Positions 53,205 to 64,000 of a DNA stretch of 64,000 nucleotides are shown here, piece by piece. The position numbers were made by a program, and so were the translations under genes. Location of the stretch: assembly GCF_003938655.1 (NCBI RefSeq), contig NZ_RJJT01000001.1, positions 62,001 through 126,000 on the forward strand. Reading direction: 5' to 3'. The stretch comes from Rhizobium pisi (lineage in GTDB: Bacteria; Pseudomonadota; Alphaproteobacteria; Rhizobiales; Rhizobiaceae). Position 1 is the stretch's first letter. Each line of letters opens with the position of its first letter. The notes under the pieces are model-generated. The model made no database searches and had not been told where the DNA came from. It saw nothing but the letters and a program-made list of their open reading frames with translations.

Positions 53205-54809
53205 TCAATTCAACCCTAAAATAAAACCTGCGCGAGAAATTAGCGCAATCAAAATCAGCAATGCCTCAGTCAACCAGAAGTATGTTTGATGGGGGTATGT
53301 AGTTCCGAACCCATCGCCGATCCTATCGACGGTTGCATCAATGAACCCGGTTTCCCCAAGATCGAGACCCGCGACAATTTCACCATGTGCGTTTACCAGC
53401 GCTGAAATGCCGCTATTGGCATCGCGAATCAGCGGCAAGCCGGTCTCGACCGCCCGCACCCGCGCCTGCTGGAAATGCTGATAGGGGCCGGGCGTCGTCC
53501 CAAACCAGGCGTCGTTGGTGATATTGAGGATCGCGTTGGCGTCTTTTATGTCGCCGGTCATTTCGCCGGGGAAGATGATCTCGTAACAGATCAGCGGAAA
53601 GAGATTGAGCCCGCCGGGCAGCGCCAAGAGGTGCCGGCTTGCGGCGGCGGAAAACCCTCCCGGTATTTCGACGACGTTCTGGATGCCGAATTCGGTGAGC
53701 ACGTCCTCGAAGGGCAGATATTCGCCGAAGGGCACCAGATGCACCTTGTCGGAGGCGGCGATGATCTGGCCGCGACCGTCGATCACATAGATGGAATTAT
53801 AATAGCGCACCGGCGTGCCGGGCCCCATCTCCTCGGCCCGCACGGCGCCGGCGATCAGGATCTGGTTGTCGTCGAGCGTATCGGCGATCCGCGTGAGCGC
53901 ATCCTGATTATCGGTCAGGATGAAGGGGATCGAGGTTTCCGGCCAGACGATGATGTCAGGCTTGCGCCCGCCGTTTTTCGGCGCTTCGGCCGAAAGCTTC
54001 AGATGCGTCTCGAAGATTGCGTTGCGGTCGGCGTCGTTGTCCATCTTCGCCGCCTGGTCGATATCAGGCTGCACCAGCCGTACCACCGGCCGCTTGTCCT
54101 CAGGCAAGGCCTCAGGCTGCGGCGCGAGATAGAGGGCATAGGCGCCGTAACCGAGATGGGCGGCAAACAGTGCGACCGCGAGCGCGATCCCCGGCCGGGC
54201 GCCTTGCCGCGTGCCGGCAAGGGCAGGGGCGGAAAAGACGAAGACGGAGAGGGCCGTCACTCCCATCGCCCCGATCACATGCGCGGATTGCATCATCAGC
54301 GGGACTGGCATCATGCCATAGCCGATGGCGTTCCAGGGAAAGCCGGTGAAGATGACGCTGCGAAGCCATTCCAGGAGCCCGAAGCTTGCCGCAAGTGCGG
54401 CGATCCGCCCCATGCCATCAGACCAGAAGACGCGGGCAAGCGCGGCCGCCAGGCCATAGAAGATCGCAAGACAGGCCGGCAACCCGAGGATGGCGAGCGG
54501 CAGCGCCCAGGCGAATTCCTCCTGATCGACCAGCAGCGCGTGGCCGAGCCACCAGAGACCGGCGACGAAATAGCCGAAGCCGAACAGCCAGCCGACGGTG
54601 AATGCCGGCCACAGCCTGCCGACCAGCCCACTCTCAGGCGAAGCCGCCGCCCCGTCGATCAGCCAGACGAGCAGCGTGAAGGAAACGAACATCGCCGCGA
54701 AAAGGCCGAAGGGCGGCAGCGCCAGCACGGCGAGCGCTCCGGCAGCGATGGTCAGCAACGACCGTTTGAACCCCCAGACGAGGATAACCCTGTCCGCAAG
54801 CCGCTCCAT
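53205..54809 (-). CDS. lnt: Apolipoprotein N-acyltransferase
   Basis: A 534-residue inner-membrane enzyme that adds the third acyl chain to lipoproteins. About six N-terminal hydrophobic segments are followed by a nitrilase-like domain with the catalytic Glu in VWPETSIPF, Lys in VHLVPFGEYLPFED and Cys in LICYEIIFP. The start at 54809 (MERLADRV) follows GGGAG. The Sinorhizobium homologue (actA) is needed for acid tolerance. Confidence 0.95.
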   Translation of the reverse strand: MERLADRVILVWGFKRSLLTIAAGALAVLALPPFGLFAAMFVSFTLLVWLIDGAAASPESGLVGRLWPAFTVGWLFGFGYFVAGLWWLGHALLVDQEEFAWALPLAILGLPACLAIFYGLAAALARVFWSDGMGRIAALAASFGLLEWLRSVIFTGFPWNAIGYGMMPVPLMMQSAHVIGAMGVTALSVFVFSAPALAGTRQGARPGIALAVALFAAHLGYGAYALYLAPQPEALPEDKRPVVRLVQPDIDQAAKMDNDADRNAIFETHLKLSAEAPKNGGRKPDIIVWPETSIPFILTDNQDALTRIADTLDDNQILIAGAVRAEEMGPGTPVRYYNSIYVIDGRGQIIAASDKVHLVPFGEYLPFEDVLTEFGIQNVVEIPGGFSAAASRHLLALPGGLNLFPLICYEIIFPGEMTGDIKDANAILNITNDAWFGTTPGPYQHFQQARVRAVETGLPLIRDANSGISALVNAHGEIVAGLDLGETGFIDATVDRIGDGFGTTYPHQTYFWLTEALLILIALISRAGFILGLN

Positions 54810-54875
54810 GCGCACTCCCATCAAGCTGCGAATCAACCCGTCCGCAGTCTTTCAAAAAAGCGGCACTTTGTCGTG

Positions 54876-56021
54876 TCAGTTGGCGGTTGATTCGGCCGGC
54901 CGGTCGTCGCCGGCCTCGGAGCCGGGGGTGGCGTCGCCGTCGGCTTTGGCGCGGCGGCGGATGGCGTGGCGCTTGCGGGTGATGCGCAGCCGCTTGATGC
55001 GGCGCGGATCGGCGTCGAGAATATGGAATTCAAAGCCGGGCAGCGCCTGGACGACCTCGCCGCGCACCGGGATGCGGCCGAGCGCGGAGAAGATCAGGCC
55101 TCCCAGCGTATCGACCTCGTCGACCTGCTCGCTGATGTCGAAATCCGGGCCGATCGCTTCGGCGATCTCTTCCAGTTCGACGCGGGCATCGGCAACGAAA
55201 ACGTCTTCGGCGACGCGCTTGAACATCACCTCTTCGTCATCATGCTCGTCGTCGATGTCGCCGACCACCATTTCGACGATGTCTTCATGCGAGGCGAGCC
55301 CATCGGTGCCGCCATATTCGTCGATGACGAGCGCCATCTGCGTACGGTTCACCTGCATGCGGCGCAACAGGTCGGACGCCAGCATCGACGGCGGCACGAA
55401 CAGGATCTTGCGGATGATGCCGGCCTCAGCCAGCGTCTTCTGCAGGTCGACGCGGGCGAGATCGAAATTCGGCTTTGCTGAACGCGTGGGCTTCTGGATG
55501 TTTTCGGGCGCAACTTCGATCGCCGGCGCGGCAGCGGCCGGCTTCGTCGGTCCGCGGCGCTTGTTGCGCGCCTGCTTGGCGACATAGGAGAGCAGATCGC
55601 GGATGTGCACCATGCCGCGCGGATCGTCGAGCGTATCGGCATAGACGGGCATGCGCGAGCGGCCGGATTCCTCAAAGAGGATCATCAGTTCGCCGATGGT
55701 GATGTTCTGATCTACCGCCTCGATATCTGCGCGCGGCACCATCACGTCGGCGACGCGCACCTCGCGAAAGCGCAGGATGTTATGCAGCATCGCCCGCTCG
55801 TCGGGCGAGAAGGCATCGTCGCCGGCCGCATCGGTCATCAGCGCGTCGGCGAGATCCTCGCGCAGCCGCGAGCCCTGCTGCGGGCGTAGAATGCGCGCGG
55901 CGCGCGACCAGAAGGATTGGGATCGGCCGGATGGCCGACTACTACTGCCTACCTCGTCCGAAGAAGAGGATGGCTCGGAGTCCTTGGCGTCTGCCGCCGG
56001 CTTCGTCGTAAAGTCGCTCAT
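54876..56021 (-). CDS. Hemolysin-family CBS domain protein (TlyC/CorC)
   Basis: A 381-residue cytoplasmic protein with two CBS domains: [22 protein letters not shown] begins the first, [23 protein letters not shown] continues it, and [28 protein letters not shown] ends the second. A CorC_HlyC domain closes the protein ([17 protein letters not shown]). It lacks the DUF21 membrane part, as in CorC. Linked to Mg/Co efflux in enterics. The C-terminus is Arg/Ala-rich. Its start overlaps ybeY by 4 bases. Confidence 0.92.
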   Translation of the reverse strand: MSDFTTKPAADAKDSEPSSSSDEVGSSSRPSGRSQSFWSRAARILRPQQGSRLREDLADALMTDAAGDDAFSPDERAMLHNILRFREVRVADVMVPRADIEAVDQNITIGELMILFEESGRSRMPVYADTLDDPRGMVHIRDLLSYVAKQARNKRRGPTKPAAAAPAIEVAPENIQKPTRSAKPNFDLARVDLQKTLAEAGIIRKILFVPPSMLASDLLRRMQVNRTQMALVIDEYGGTDGLASHEDIVEMVVGDIDDEHDDEEVMFKRVAEDVFVADARVELEEIAEAIGPDFDISEQVDEVDTLGGLIFSALGRIPVRGEVVQALPGFEFHILDADPRRIKRLRITRKRHAIRRRAKADGDATPGSEAGDDRPAESTAN

Positions 56022-56533
56022 GGTTCCATTTTAAGGTCTTGACCCTCGTAGGGATCAGATAGGCCGAGCTGCGCCAAAATGCGAGTCTCCAGCCCCTCCA
56101 TAATTTCGGCTTCGTCACTATTCATATGGTCGTAGCCGAGAAGATGCAAGAAACCATGGACCAGAAGATGCGTCAGGTGGTCGTCGAAGCTCTTTTCGAG
56201 CTCGCGGGCTTCCCGCTCCACGGTCTCCTTGGCGATGATGATGTCGCCAAGCATCGGACCGGGCATCTTGCCGGGCTTGACGGGAAAGGCCGGAAAGGAA
56301 AGCACGTTGGTCGCCTTATCCTTGCCGCGCCATTCGGCGTTGATGTCCTGGATCGAGGCATCGTCGGTAAAGACCAGCGAAACCTCGGGCGGCATTTTAG
56401 GAAAGGGCTGCTTCTCGCTGTCGCTGAGATAGACCGCGGCGGCGCCGAGCACGCGCTCGCAAAACGCCAGCAGCGCCTCCTCGGTGGGCCAGCCGATGTC
56501 CTCGATGCTGATCTGGATATCGAGTTCGGCCAT
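56018..56533 (-). CDS. ybeY: Endoribonuclease YbeY
   Basis: A 171-residue zinc metalloprotein for 16S rRNA maturation and ribosome quality control. The zinc site [11 protein letters not shown] is present, as are the [27 protein letters not shown] and [10 protein letters not shown] blocks. It shares a base with the end of the upstream phoH gene and overlaps the tlyC-like gene, giving a phoH-ybeY-tlyC-lnt order that is widely conserved. Confidence 0.96.
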   Translation of the reverse strand: MAELDIQISIEDIGWPTEEALLAFCERVLGAAAVYLSDSEKQPFPKMPPEVSLVFTDDASIQDINAEWRGKDKATNVLSFPAFPVKPGKMPGPMLGDIIIAKETVEREARELEKSFDDHLTHLLVHGFLHLLGYDHMNSDEAEIMEGLETRILAQLGLSDPYEGQDLKMEP

Positions 56534-57579
56534 CAGTCCTGCCGGCTGACGTCTTCGGAGGCATAAGTGGAATCATAGGCCCTGACGATGCGCCCGACCA
56601 GCGGGTGACGGACGACGTCGGTATCCTTGAAGCGCACGATCGAGATGCCCTCGACGCCGTTCAGAAGCTGCAGCGCCTCGACGAGGCCGGATTTGACGCC
56701 GCGCGGCAAGTCGATCTGGCTCGGGTCGCCGGTAACGATCATGCGGGCGTTTTCGCCGAGACGGGTCAGGAACATTTTCATCTGCATCGATGTCGTGTTC
56801 TGCGCTTCGTCGAGGATGATGGCGGCGTTGGCGAGCGTGCGGCCGCGCATAAAGGCGAGCGGCGCGATTTCGATGACGCCGGCGGTGATCGCCCGATCGA
56901 CCTTGTCGGCGGGGATCATGTCGTAAAGCGCATCATAGAGCGGGCGAAGATAGGGATCGACCTTTTCCTTCATGTCGCCGGGCAGAAAGCCGAGACGCTC
57001 GCCCGCTTCGACGGCGGGACGCGACAGGATGATCTTTTCGACCGCGCCACGCTCCAGCAACTGGGCGGCATGTGCGACGGCGAGATAGGTCTTGCCGGTG
57101 CCGGCCGGGCCGACGCCAAAGACAAGTTCGGAGCGCTCCAGCGCCCTGATATAGGCGTCCTGGGTCGGCGTGCGGGCGATGATCGTCTTCTTGCGGGTGG
57201 AAACCTGCGCCATGGTCAGCTTGGCCTTGCGCTCCATGGTGGGAAGGCTGAGCTGATCATCGGCGGCGACCGCCATGCGGATTGCGCCCTCGACGTCGGA
57301 TCGTTCCACGCTGCCACCTTTCTGGAGCTTTTCATAGAGATAGTCGAGTGTGCGCCGCGCCTGGTTTGTGGTCACGACATCGCCCGTGATGACGACGGAA
57401 TTGCCCCGCGCCCGCGCATCGATACTGAGCCGTTCCTCGAGCAGCTTGAGGTTCTGGTCGAATTGGCCGAAGAGCTCGCTGGCGAACCGGTTGTTCTCGA
57501 ACGTCAGGACGAAGTGATTGGTATCGCTCGGCGTGCGGGGGTGGCGCGGTGAAGAAGAAACCAATTCTTGTCCGTTCAA
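56533..57579 (-). CDS. phoH: PhoH family ATPase
   Basis: A 348-residue PhoH-like (YbeZ) protein. An N-terminal RNA-binding-like part precedes the P-loop [15 protein letters not shown] and the Walker [23 protein letters not shown]; the GDPSQIDLP motif follows. It is thought to be an RNA helicase working with YbeY. Transcribed after miaB with an 18-base gap. Confidence 0.95.
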   Translation of the reverse strand: MNGQELVSSSPRHPRTPSDTNHFVLTFENNRFASELFGQFDQNLKLLEERLSIDARARGNSVVITGDVVTTNQARRTLDYLYEKLQKGGSVERSDVEGAIRMAVAADDQLSLPTMERKAKLTMAQVSTRKKTIIARTPTQDAYIRALERSELVFGVGPAGTGKTYLAVAHAAQLLERGAVEKIILSRPAVEAGERLGFLPGDMKEKVDPYLRPLYDALYDMIPADKVDRAITAGVIEIAPLAFMRGRTLANAAIILDEAQNTTSMQMKMFLTRLGENARMIVTGDPSQIDLPRGVKSGLVEALQLLNGVEGISIVRFKDTDVVRHPLVGRIVRAYDSTYASEDVSRQD

Positions 57580-57597
57580 GCGGTCGGGCTCCTTAGG

Positions 57598-59031
<1,434 letters not shown>

Positions 59032-59080
59032 GGCGCGCTATTTAGTGGTTTTTGCCGCCCGAGAAAATCGAAATCTTGCT

Positions 59081-59878
59081 TTAGAAGATTTCCCGCCCGC
59101 GCAAGCGGCTGTTCAGGAGGTTGCGGATGCGGAAGGCGATCGTCGCGCTCACCTCCTTGCGATTGGTATCGGCGCGATATTCCACCGCCTCGCCGAAGGA
59201 AATCTCGGCGTCGATAGCGCCGCAGCGCATGATATCGATGAGATGCGGCAGGAGTTCGATATCACCCGGCCAGGCGGCGAGCGGCCTGTGATAGCGCCCC
59301 ATGGCGATGCCGTGCACCTTGGTATAGGCGACGGCCACCGGCTGCACCACGACCGTTCCCGTCGGCGAGGTGGGCACCGCCATTGCGGCGGCGCCGAACA
59401 GCGAGGACTTGACCTCCAGCAACCGGTTACCATCAGACGTCGTCCCCTCGGGGAAAAGCACCACGATCTCGCCGTCGGCCATGCGCCCGGCGATCTCGTT
59501 TGCCTGATGGCCGGTCTTGCGCCTCTCCTCGCGCACGACAAAGACACTTTTCTGCAGCTTGGCGAGCGTGCCGAAAATCGGCCAGTCCCGCACCTCCATC
59601 TTGGCGATGAAGGCGACGTCGGCAACAGCCGACATCACCATGATGTCCATCCAGGACGAATGGTTGGAGCAGAGCATCAGCGGCCGGCGGTCTTCGAGCT
59701 TGCCCGTCACCCGGATGCGGATGCCGAGGCAATAGCAGATGATGCGGTGCCAGACACGCGGAAGCCGGCGGCGCAGCCGCCAGTCGAAACGCAGGGCCAG
59801 CACCTGCAGCGGTATGAGCACGATGCTGACGGCAAGGATGACGACCGCAGCGGAGGCGATGCGCAGCCAGGCGATCAA
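59081..59878 (-). CDS. plsC: 1-acyl-sn-glycerol-3-phosphate acyltransferase
   Basis: A 265-residue membrane-associated acyltransferase with an N-terminal hydrophobic anchor (AWLRIASAAVVILAVSIVLIP). The catalytic HX4D motif is NHSSWMDIMV, and the phosphate-binding motif is FPEGTTSDG. It makes phosphatidic acid from lysophosphatidic acid. It lies between mur (27-base gap) and miaB in the same direction. Confidence 0.93.
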   Translation of the reverse strand: MIAWLRIASAAVVILAVSIVLIPLQVLALRFDWRLRRRLPRVWHRIICYCLGIRIRVTGKLEDRRPLMLCSNHSSWMDIMVMSAVADVAFIAKMEVRDWPIFGTLAKLQKSVFVVREERRKTGHQANEIAGRMADGEIVVLFPEGTTSDGNRLLEVKSSLFGAAAMAVPTSPTGTVVVQPVAVAYTKVHGIAMGRYHRPLAAWPGDIELLPHLIDIMRCGAIDAEISFGEAVEYRADTNRKEVSATIAFRIRNLLNSRLRGREIF

Positions 59879-59905
59879 AGGCGGGTCTCCCGGGCTGCCA
59901 TTGCG

Positions 59906-60334
59906 TCAGAGATCTTCGTTCTTCAGCGGAATGCCGTAGAGCTCCAGGCGGTGATCGACCAGCCGGAAGCCATGCTCGCGAGCGATACGCTCCTGCAGCG
60001 CCTCGATCTCCGCCGAACGGAATTCGATGACCGTGCCGGTCTTCAGGTCGATAAGGTGGTCGTGATGCTCTTCCGGCACCGTTTCGTAGCGCGAGCGCCC
60101 GTCGCGGAAATCGTGACGGGCGATGATGCCGGCGTCTTCGAATAGCTTCACAGTGCGATAGACCGTCGAGATCGAGATCTTCGCATCGACCTTCACCGAG
60201 CGGCGGTAGAGTTCTTCGACGTCGGGGTGGTCCTGCGAGTCTTCCAGGATACGCGCAATCACGCGGCGCTGCTCGGTCATTCGCATGCCGCGTTCGGTGC
60301 AAAGCTCCTCAAGGGTCTTGGCTACGTCCGTCAT
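59906..60334 (-). CDS. mur: Fur family regulator, rhizobial Mur (manganese) type
   Basis: A 142-residue Fur protein with N-terminal wHTH (MTEQRRVIARILEDSQDHPDVEELYRRS, ISISTVYRTVKLFEDAGII) and the regulatory metal block HHDHLIDLKTGTVIEF. The CxxC structural-zinc motif of E. coli Fur (HLICLDCG) is replaced by HLIDLKTG, as in rhizobial Mur, which represses Mn uptake genes such as sitABCD. The symbol follows from that subgroup; fur is the alternative name. Confidence 0.85.
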   Translation of the reverse strand: MTDVAKTLEELCTERGMRMTEQRRVIARILEDSQDHPDVEELYRRSVKVDAKISISTVYRTVKLFEDAGIIARHDFRDGRSRYETVPEEHHDHLIDLKTGTVIEFRSAEIEALQERIAREHGFRLVDHRLELYGIPLKNEDL

Positions 60335-60373
60335 GGCCCGCCTTTAGAAAGATATTCGTATTGCGACAGGGAA

Positions 60374-60874
60374 CTACCGAAGAACGCGCTTCATGACAAG
60401 CGCCGTGGAGAGGGCGCCGTTTTCCTGCTTGTAGTAGCCCTGGCGTTCGCCGACCTTTTCGAAGCCGAGCTTGCGGTAAAGGCCAAGCGCTGCCGTATTG
60501 CCGTTGTCGACCTCGAGAAACATGCTCTCGCCGCCGCGGGCGCGTGCTTCCCGCATCGCCGCCTGCATCAGCCGCCAGCCGAGCCCGCAGCGCGCGACCT
60601 TCGCCTGCACGGCGACAGTCAGGATTTCCGCCTCGCCGGCGACATGGCGAGCCAGGATGAACCCCGGAAGCGGCTTTTTCAGGATGGCGTTGGTCTGGCG
60701 TGCGACGAAGCCGAACACGGTCTCCTGCGACAGCAGGCTGTGGAATTCGCCGTCACCCCAGGGACGGGCGAAGCGTTCGCCGTGCAGGACGGCGACATCG
60801 CGGCAATCCTCGCGTTCCATGGCGACGATTTCGAATTCGGGCTTCAGCGTCAGATAGGCTTCCAACATCGTCAT
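60374..60874 (-). CDS. rimI: Ribosomal-protein-alanine N-acetyltransferase RimI-like
   Basis: A 166-residue GNAT acetyltransferase. The acetyl-CoA loop is VQAKVARCGLGWRLMQA, and FLEVDNGNTAALGLYRKLGFEKVGERQGYY is the RimI-typical C-terminus. It acetylates the N-terminus of S18 or related targets. The start overlaps the tsaB stop by 4 bases; the tsaB-rimI pair is common. Confidence 0.92.
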   Translation of the reverse strand: MTMLEAYLTLKPEFEIVAMEREDCRDVAVLHGERFARPWGDGEFHSLLSQETVFGFVARQTNAILKKPLPGFILARHVAGEAEILTVAVQAKVARCGLGWRLMQAAMREARARGGESMFLEVDNGNTAALGLYRKLGFEKVGERQGYYKQENGALSTALVMKRVLR

Positions 60875-61533
60875 ACTCGTCGCGCAATCGCATACCCGGC
60901 CTGCGGTTTGGCATCGGGTCCGCGCAGATAAAGGGGCTTCGGCTTTCCGGCATCGGGGGAGGCGGCAGCACCGAGGCGCGCCACAATGGAGATCGGGAAT
61001 ATGTTGGCATGATCGCCGCCGGCATCGGGCCGGAGAAGCGGCGTTGCGGAGCCCGTGATCTCGCCCTCGAAGTCGGCGGCAAAAGCCTGGGCTTGCGCGA
61101 CGCTCAACGCCCGCGGCGCATCGAGCGGGGAGCCGTCGGCGGCGAAGGGCTGAAGGTAGATTTCATCCCGCTTGGCGTCCATCGCCGCCAGCACGGCGCG
61201 ACCAGGCGTCTTCTCGCGCTGGGCAGCGGCCATGACTTCGAGCGTGGTTACGCCGACGGCAGGCACATCGAGGGAGAGCGCAAAACCGCGGGCCGCGGCA
61301 ACGCCGACGCGGATGCCGGTAAAGGAGCCGGGGCCGATGGTGACGGCAAGGCGGTCGATATGAGAAAGCGTCATTCCCGCCTGATCCAGCGCGCGGTCGA
61401 CGATACCAATCAAATGTTCAGCATGCCCCTTGCCGATCATGTCCGATGCCTCCCCCAGCATCGTATTCCTGCCGCTGTCATAGACGGCGGCAGCGCAATC
61501 CACACCTGCCGTGTCGAGCGCCAGAACGATCAT
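60871..61533 (-). CDS. tsaB: tRNA threonylcarbamoyladenosine biosynthesis protein TsaB
   Basis: A 220-residue ASKHA-fold protein starting MIVLALDTAGVDCAAAVYD, with HAEHLIGIVDRALDQAGM and the GPGSFTGIRVGVAAARGFAL signature. It partners TsaD/TsaE in making t6A37 on ANN-decoding tRNAs. Co-translated with rimI. The length is normal. Confidence 0.95.
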   Translation of the reverse strand: MIVLALDTAGVDCAAAVYDSGRNTMLGEASDMIGKGHAEHLIGIVDRALDQAGMTLSHIDRLAVTIGPGSFTGIRVGVAAARGFALSLDVPAVGVTTLEVMAAAQREKTPGRAVLAAMDAKRDEIYLQPFAADGSPLDAPRALSVAQAQAFAADFEGEITGSATPLLRPDAGGDHANIFPISIVARLGAAASPDAGKPKPLYLRGPDAKPQAGYAIARRV

Positions 61534-61622
61534 GCCATCAATTTCCGAATAAACTATTGTCGCCTATTCATAAATCCGCCCGGCCGAACCTGAGATGAAC
61601 GGCCGGTGCGAATTCGAGCTTT

Positions 61623-62189
61623 TTAAGCGGCAATCACTTCCTGTACTTCCGGAACGAAATGGCGCAGCAGGTTCTGGACGCCGTGCTTCAACGTTGCCGT
61701 CGAGGACGGGCAGCCGGAGCAGGAACCCTTCATGTTCAGATAGACCTTGCCGTCCTTGAAACCGCGGAAGGTGATGTCGCCGCCGTCCTGGGCAACGGCC
61801 GGGCGCACGCGGGTCTCCAGAAGCTCCTTGATGGTCAGCACGATCGATTCATCGCCTTCGTCGAAGAATTCGTCACCGGCATCAACGTCCTCGGAGAGGA
61901 TCGAGGCATCGCCCATGACCGGCTTGCCGGACATGAAATGCTCCATGATCGAGCCGAGGATGGCGGGCTTCAGATGCTGCCATTCGGCACTGTCCTTCGA
62001 GACAGAAATGAAATCATAGCCGAAATAGACGCCGGTCACGCCAGGGATATCGAACAGGCGGGCGGCAAGCGGTGAGGCCTCGGCCTCTTCGGCGCTGCGA
62101 AACTCGGCCGTGCCGGTTTCCATGACCACTTTACCCGGCAGGAACTTCTGCGTGGCGGGGTTCGGCGTGGCTTCGGTCTGAATGAACAT
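61623..62189 (-). CDS. NifU-like Fe-S scaffold protein (Nfu type)
   Basis: A 188-residue protein. The N-terminal Nfu domain is MFIQTEATPNPATQKFLPG, the C-terminal NifU domain holds the cluster motif CSGCPSS. It carries Fe-S clusters to target enzymes. The start at 62189 follows GGAGAG; four extra residues are possible. Nfu proteins of this build are housekeeping, not nitrogenase-specific. Confidence 0.93.
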   Translation of the reverse strand: MFIQTEATPNPATQKFLPGKVVMETGTAEFRSAEEAEASPLAARLFDIPGVTGVYFGYDFISVSKDSAEWQHLKPAILGSIMEHFMSGKPVMGDASILSEDVDAGDEFFDEGDESIVLTIKELLETRVRPAVAQDGGDITFRGFKDGKVYLNMKGSCSGCPSSTATLKHGVQNLLRHFVPEVQEVIAA

Positions 62190-62297
62190 CTGGCTCTCCA
62201 TGCGGCAGGCCCGTGACCTCGGCCGTCTTTAGAATTCTTCAAAAGAAAATAAGCCCAAAGCGGGCGCTATTCAAGAGACTTGTACTCAAGAAATGCT

Positions 62298-62410
62298 GGA
62301 GCAGGATGATTTCCGGCCTGGTCGGCCTAAAATATGAATCCCGTTCTAATTTAAATAGTTAGACCACGATATCGGCTCGAAAGCCGCTCACACTTTTCGG
62401 CATCGTACTC
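62298..62410. repeat. Dispersed intergenic repeat (RIME-like), copy B
   Basis: It runs from GGAGCAGGATGATTTCCGGC to CACACTTTTCGGCATCGTAC and aligns over about 112 bases with copy A at 34739-34852, including the internal TCCCGTTCTAATTTAAATAG / TCCTGTTCTAAATTAAAGAG block. It separates nfu and usp. Confidence 0.75.
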
Positions 62411-62901
62411 TAGCAGAGGGCGTCGATTTCCTCATTCGTCAGCGTATCCGGCAACACGGTGACCGGGATCGGAAACGCCGCCGCGCGACCGGCAACCGAC
62501 GAGACCAGCGGCCCCGGACCTTCTTTCGCCGAACCCGCGGCAAGAACGAGGATCGCCACATCGCGGTCTTCCTCGATCACGGCGTTGATCTGCTCGGCAG
62601 CGCCGCCCTCACGGATGACGATTTCGGGCTCGATGCCGATCGTCTCGCGCACGATCTGCGCGATTTTGGCAACGACAGCTTCGGCTTCCTCGCGCGCCTC
62701 GGCCCGCATAATCTCCTCGACGCCGAGCCATTGCTGGAAGTCGCCGTCGGGGATCACGTAGAGGAGCACCAGGCCGCCATTGGAATTCTTCGCGCGCCGG
62801 CCGGCATAATGAACGGCGCGCTGGCATTCAGGCGTACCGTCGATCACCGCCATGAACTTGCGGCGATGACCTTCGAGCCGTGAGAGTCGCTTCGATACCA
62901 T
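62410..62901 (-). CDS. Universal stress protein (UspA family)
   Basis: A 163-residue Usp-domain protein: FMAVIDGTPECQRAVHYAGRRA begins the domain, and the middle block VIREGGAAEQINAVIEEDRDVAILVLAAGS is followed by LVSSVAGRAAAFPIPVTVLP. The usual ATP-binding G-2x-G-9x-G(S/T) is only partly kept (GSAKEGPGPLVSSV), so nucleotide binding is uncertain. It is downstream of trpS in the same direction. Confidence 0.88.
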   Translation of the reverse strand: MVSKRLSRLEGHRRKFMAVIDGTPECQRAVHYAGRRAKNSNGGLVLLYVIPDGDFQQWLGVEEIMRAEAREEAEAVVAKIAQIVRETIGIEPEIVIREGGAAEQINAVIEEDRDVAILVLAAGSAKEGPGPLVSSVAGRAAAFPIPVTVLPDTLTNEEIDALC

Positions 62902-62950
62902 GGCGCGGACTCTGACACCCGAAGCCGAAAAATTGCAAGCTGAGTTTTTG

Positions 62951-62979
62951 CCCCTCTTCCCCGACGCAGGGAAGAGGGG
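62951..62979. terminator. Hairpin between trpS and usp
   Basis: CCCCTCTTCCC (62951-62961) pairs perfectly with 62969-62979 over a 7-base loop. No T-run on the minus strand follows, so it may be a weak terminator or a processing/stability hairpin within a trpS-usp message. Confidence 0.5.
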
Positions 62980-62986
62980 ACATGCC

Positions 62987-64000
62987 TCAATAAAGGAAGC
63001 CGATGACGTCGCGGACCTGCTTCATCGTCACCTCGGCGCGAGCCCTCGCGCGTTCGCCGCCCTTGCGCAAGATCGCGTCGATATGGCTGGTATCGTCCAT
63101 CAGCCGGCGCATCTCTCCGGTGATCGGCGCAAGCACGTGGATCGCCAGATCGACCAGCGCCGGCTTGAAGACGGAGAACTGTTGGCCACCGAATTCGGCG
63201 AGCACCTCGATCTTCGATTTGTCGGCGAGCGCCGCATAGATCGCCACCAGATTGTCGGCTTCCGGCCGGCCCTGCAGCCCGTCGATTTCGCTCGGCAAGC
63301 CCTCCGGATCGGTCTTCGCCTTGCGGATCTTCTTCGAAATCGCATCCTCGTCGTCCATCAGATTGATGCGCGAGAGGTCGGAGGGGTCCGATTTCGACAT
63401 TTTCTTGGTGCCGTCGCGCAACGACATGACGCGCGGCGCCGGCCCGCCGATCAATGGCTCGACCATCGGGAAATAGGCATGCACCGGCTCGTCGCCGACG
63501 GTGATGTCGATGCCGTAACCCGACCTGCGGATATGTTCGGCATAATCGAGGTTGAACTTCATCGCGATATCGCGAGTTAGCTCCAGATGCTGCTTCTGGT
63601 CCTCGCCAACAGGCACATGGGTGGCGCGATAGGCGAGAATGTCGGCAGCCATCAGGCTCGGATAGGCGTAAAGGCCGAGCGAGGCCTGCTCGCGGTCCTT
63701 GCCGGCCTTGTCCTTGAACTGCGTCATGCGGTTCATCCAGCCGATGCGGGCGACGCAATTGAAGATCCAGGCGAGTTCGGCATGCTGCGGCACGGCCGAC
63801 TGGTTGAAGACGATATGTTTTTCCGGATCGATGCCGGCGGCAATGAAGGCGGCGGCGATCGAGCGCGTCTGGCTCGGCATATCGTCGTGGACGAGCTGGG
63901 CGGTGAGCGCATGCATGTCGACGACGCAGTAGATGCAGTCATTGCCTTCCTGCAACGCCACAAACCTGCGGATCGCGCCGAGATAATTGCCGAGATGCAG
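62987..64000 (-). CDS. trpS: Tryptophanyl-tRNA synthetase, 5' end outside the window
   Basis: 337 residues of a class I synthetase; the N-terminus lies past the right edge. The visible start [17 protein letters not shown] contains the HxGN (HIGH-equivalent) motif, and the KMSKS loop is [28 protein letters not shown] and the tryptophan-site region [18 protein letters not shown] match TrpRS. It charges tRNA-Trp. Confidence 0.95.
   Translation of the reverse strand: MHLGNYLGAIRRFVALQEGNDCIYCVVDMHALTAQLVHDDMPSQTRSIAAAFIAAGIDPEKHIVFNQSAVPQHAELAWIFNCVARIGWMNRMTQFKDKAGKDREQASLGLYAYPSLMAADILAYRATHVPVGEDQKQHLELTRDIAMKFNLDYAEHIRRSGYGIDITVGDEPVHAYFPMVEPLIGGPAPRVMSLRDGTKKMSKSDPSDLSRINLMDDEDAISKKIRKAKTDPEGLPSEIDGLQGRPEADNLVAIYAALADKSKIEVLAEFGGQQFSVFKPALVDLAIHVLAPITGEMRRLMDDTSHIDAILRKGGERARARAEVTMKQVRDVIGFLY

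Overview
The window looks like chromosomal DNA of a fast-growing rhizobium (Rhizobium etli/leguminosarum type). The grounds are high GC with rhizobial codon use, an rpsT-dnaA neighbourhood flanked by fadB-like/mutM/ubiE/ubiB, a phrR/praR-type regulator next to lnt and metK, a Fur homologue without the CxxC zinc motif (Mur type), and a dispersed intergenic repeat present in at least two near full-length copies. No tRNA, rRNA, insertion sequence, prophage or CRISPR array was seen.

Layout. 1-3.1 kb: end of a CUT2 sugar ABC transporter operon (binding protein, double ATPase, permease). 3.2-5.9 kb: gshB and a comM/yifB gene that follows a LexA-type box but is broken by two one-base losses. 6-14.5 kb: cysK, LysE exporter, Dps, DMT exporter with divergent Lrp regulator, dut, prfC, LysR/GST pair, and a frameshifted RidA gene with a divergent Lrp regulator. 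15-21.5 kb: GFA protein, secreted S10 peptidase, CynX-like exporter with a GntR regulator whose start codon lies inside a 47-bp perfect palindrome, a 23-residue ORF, pirin, class II amidotransferase. 21.5-27.3 kb: coaBC, two SDRs with divergent LysR, a small membrane ORF with a VOC protein, and an ArsR-SRPBCC-GFA operon with a symmetric operator. 27.4-34.7 kb: a tight six-gene operon. 34.9-64 kb: conserved core genes (ubiB, ubiE, mutM, enoyl-CoA hydratase, rpsT, dnaA, hemW, rdgB, rph, hrcA, grpE, an hsp20 operon, trmB, metK, phrR-like, lnt, tlyC-like, ybeY, phoH, miaB, plsC, mur, rimI, tsaB, nfuA-like, usp, trpS).

Most interesting region. The operon at 27369-34727 looks at first like histidine utilisation, but its HutH-like lyase lacks the Ala-Ser-Gly triad that forms MIO, its HutU-like hydratase lacks the urocanase active-site cysteine, and hutI/hutG are absent. 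The other members are a DUF917 protein, a hydantoinase-like cyclic amidohydrolase and an M20 carbamoyl-amino-acid amidohydrolase. This set matches, step for step, the bacterial ergothioneine-to-glutamate pathway: ergothionase, thiourocanate hydratase, thiohydantoin desulfhydrase, hydantoinase, N-carbamoylglutamate hydrolase. I infer that this strain uses ergothioneine as a source of carbon, nitrogen and sulfur, releasing trimethylamine and sulfide.

Regulation visible in the DNA includes a sigma-32-type promoter plus ROSE-like RNA thermometer before hsp20, an SOS box before comM, a cluster of six GANTC (CcrM) sites plus two inverted repeats in the long dnaA leader, and an AT-rich operator-like palindrome before metK. 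The three frameshifts (two in comM, one in ridA) each lack one C from a plus-strand C run, so consensus error must be excluded before calling them pseudogenes.
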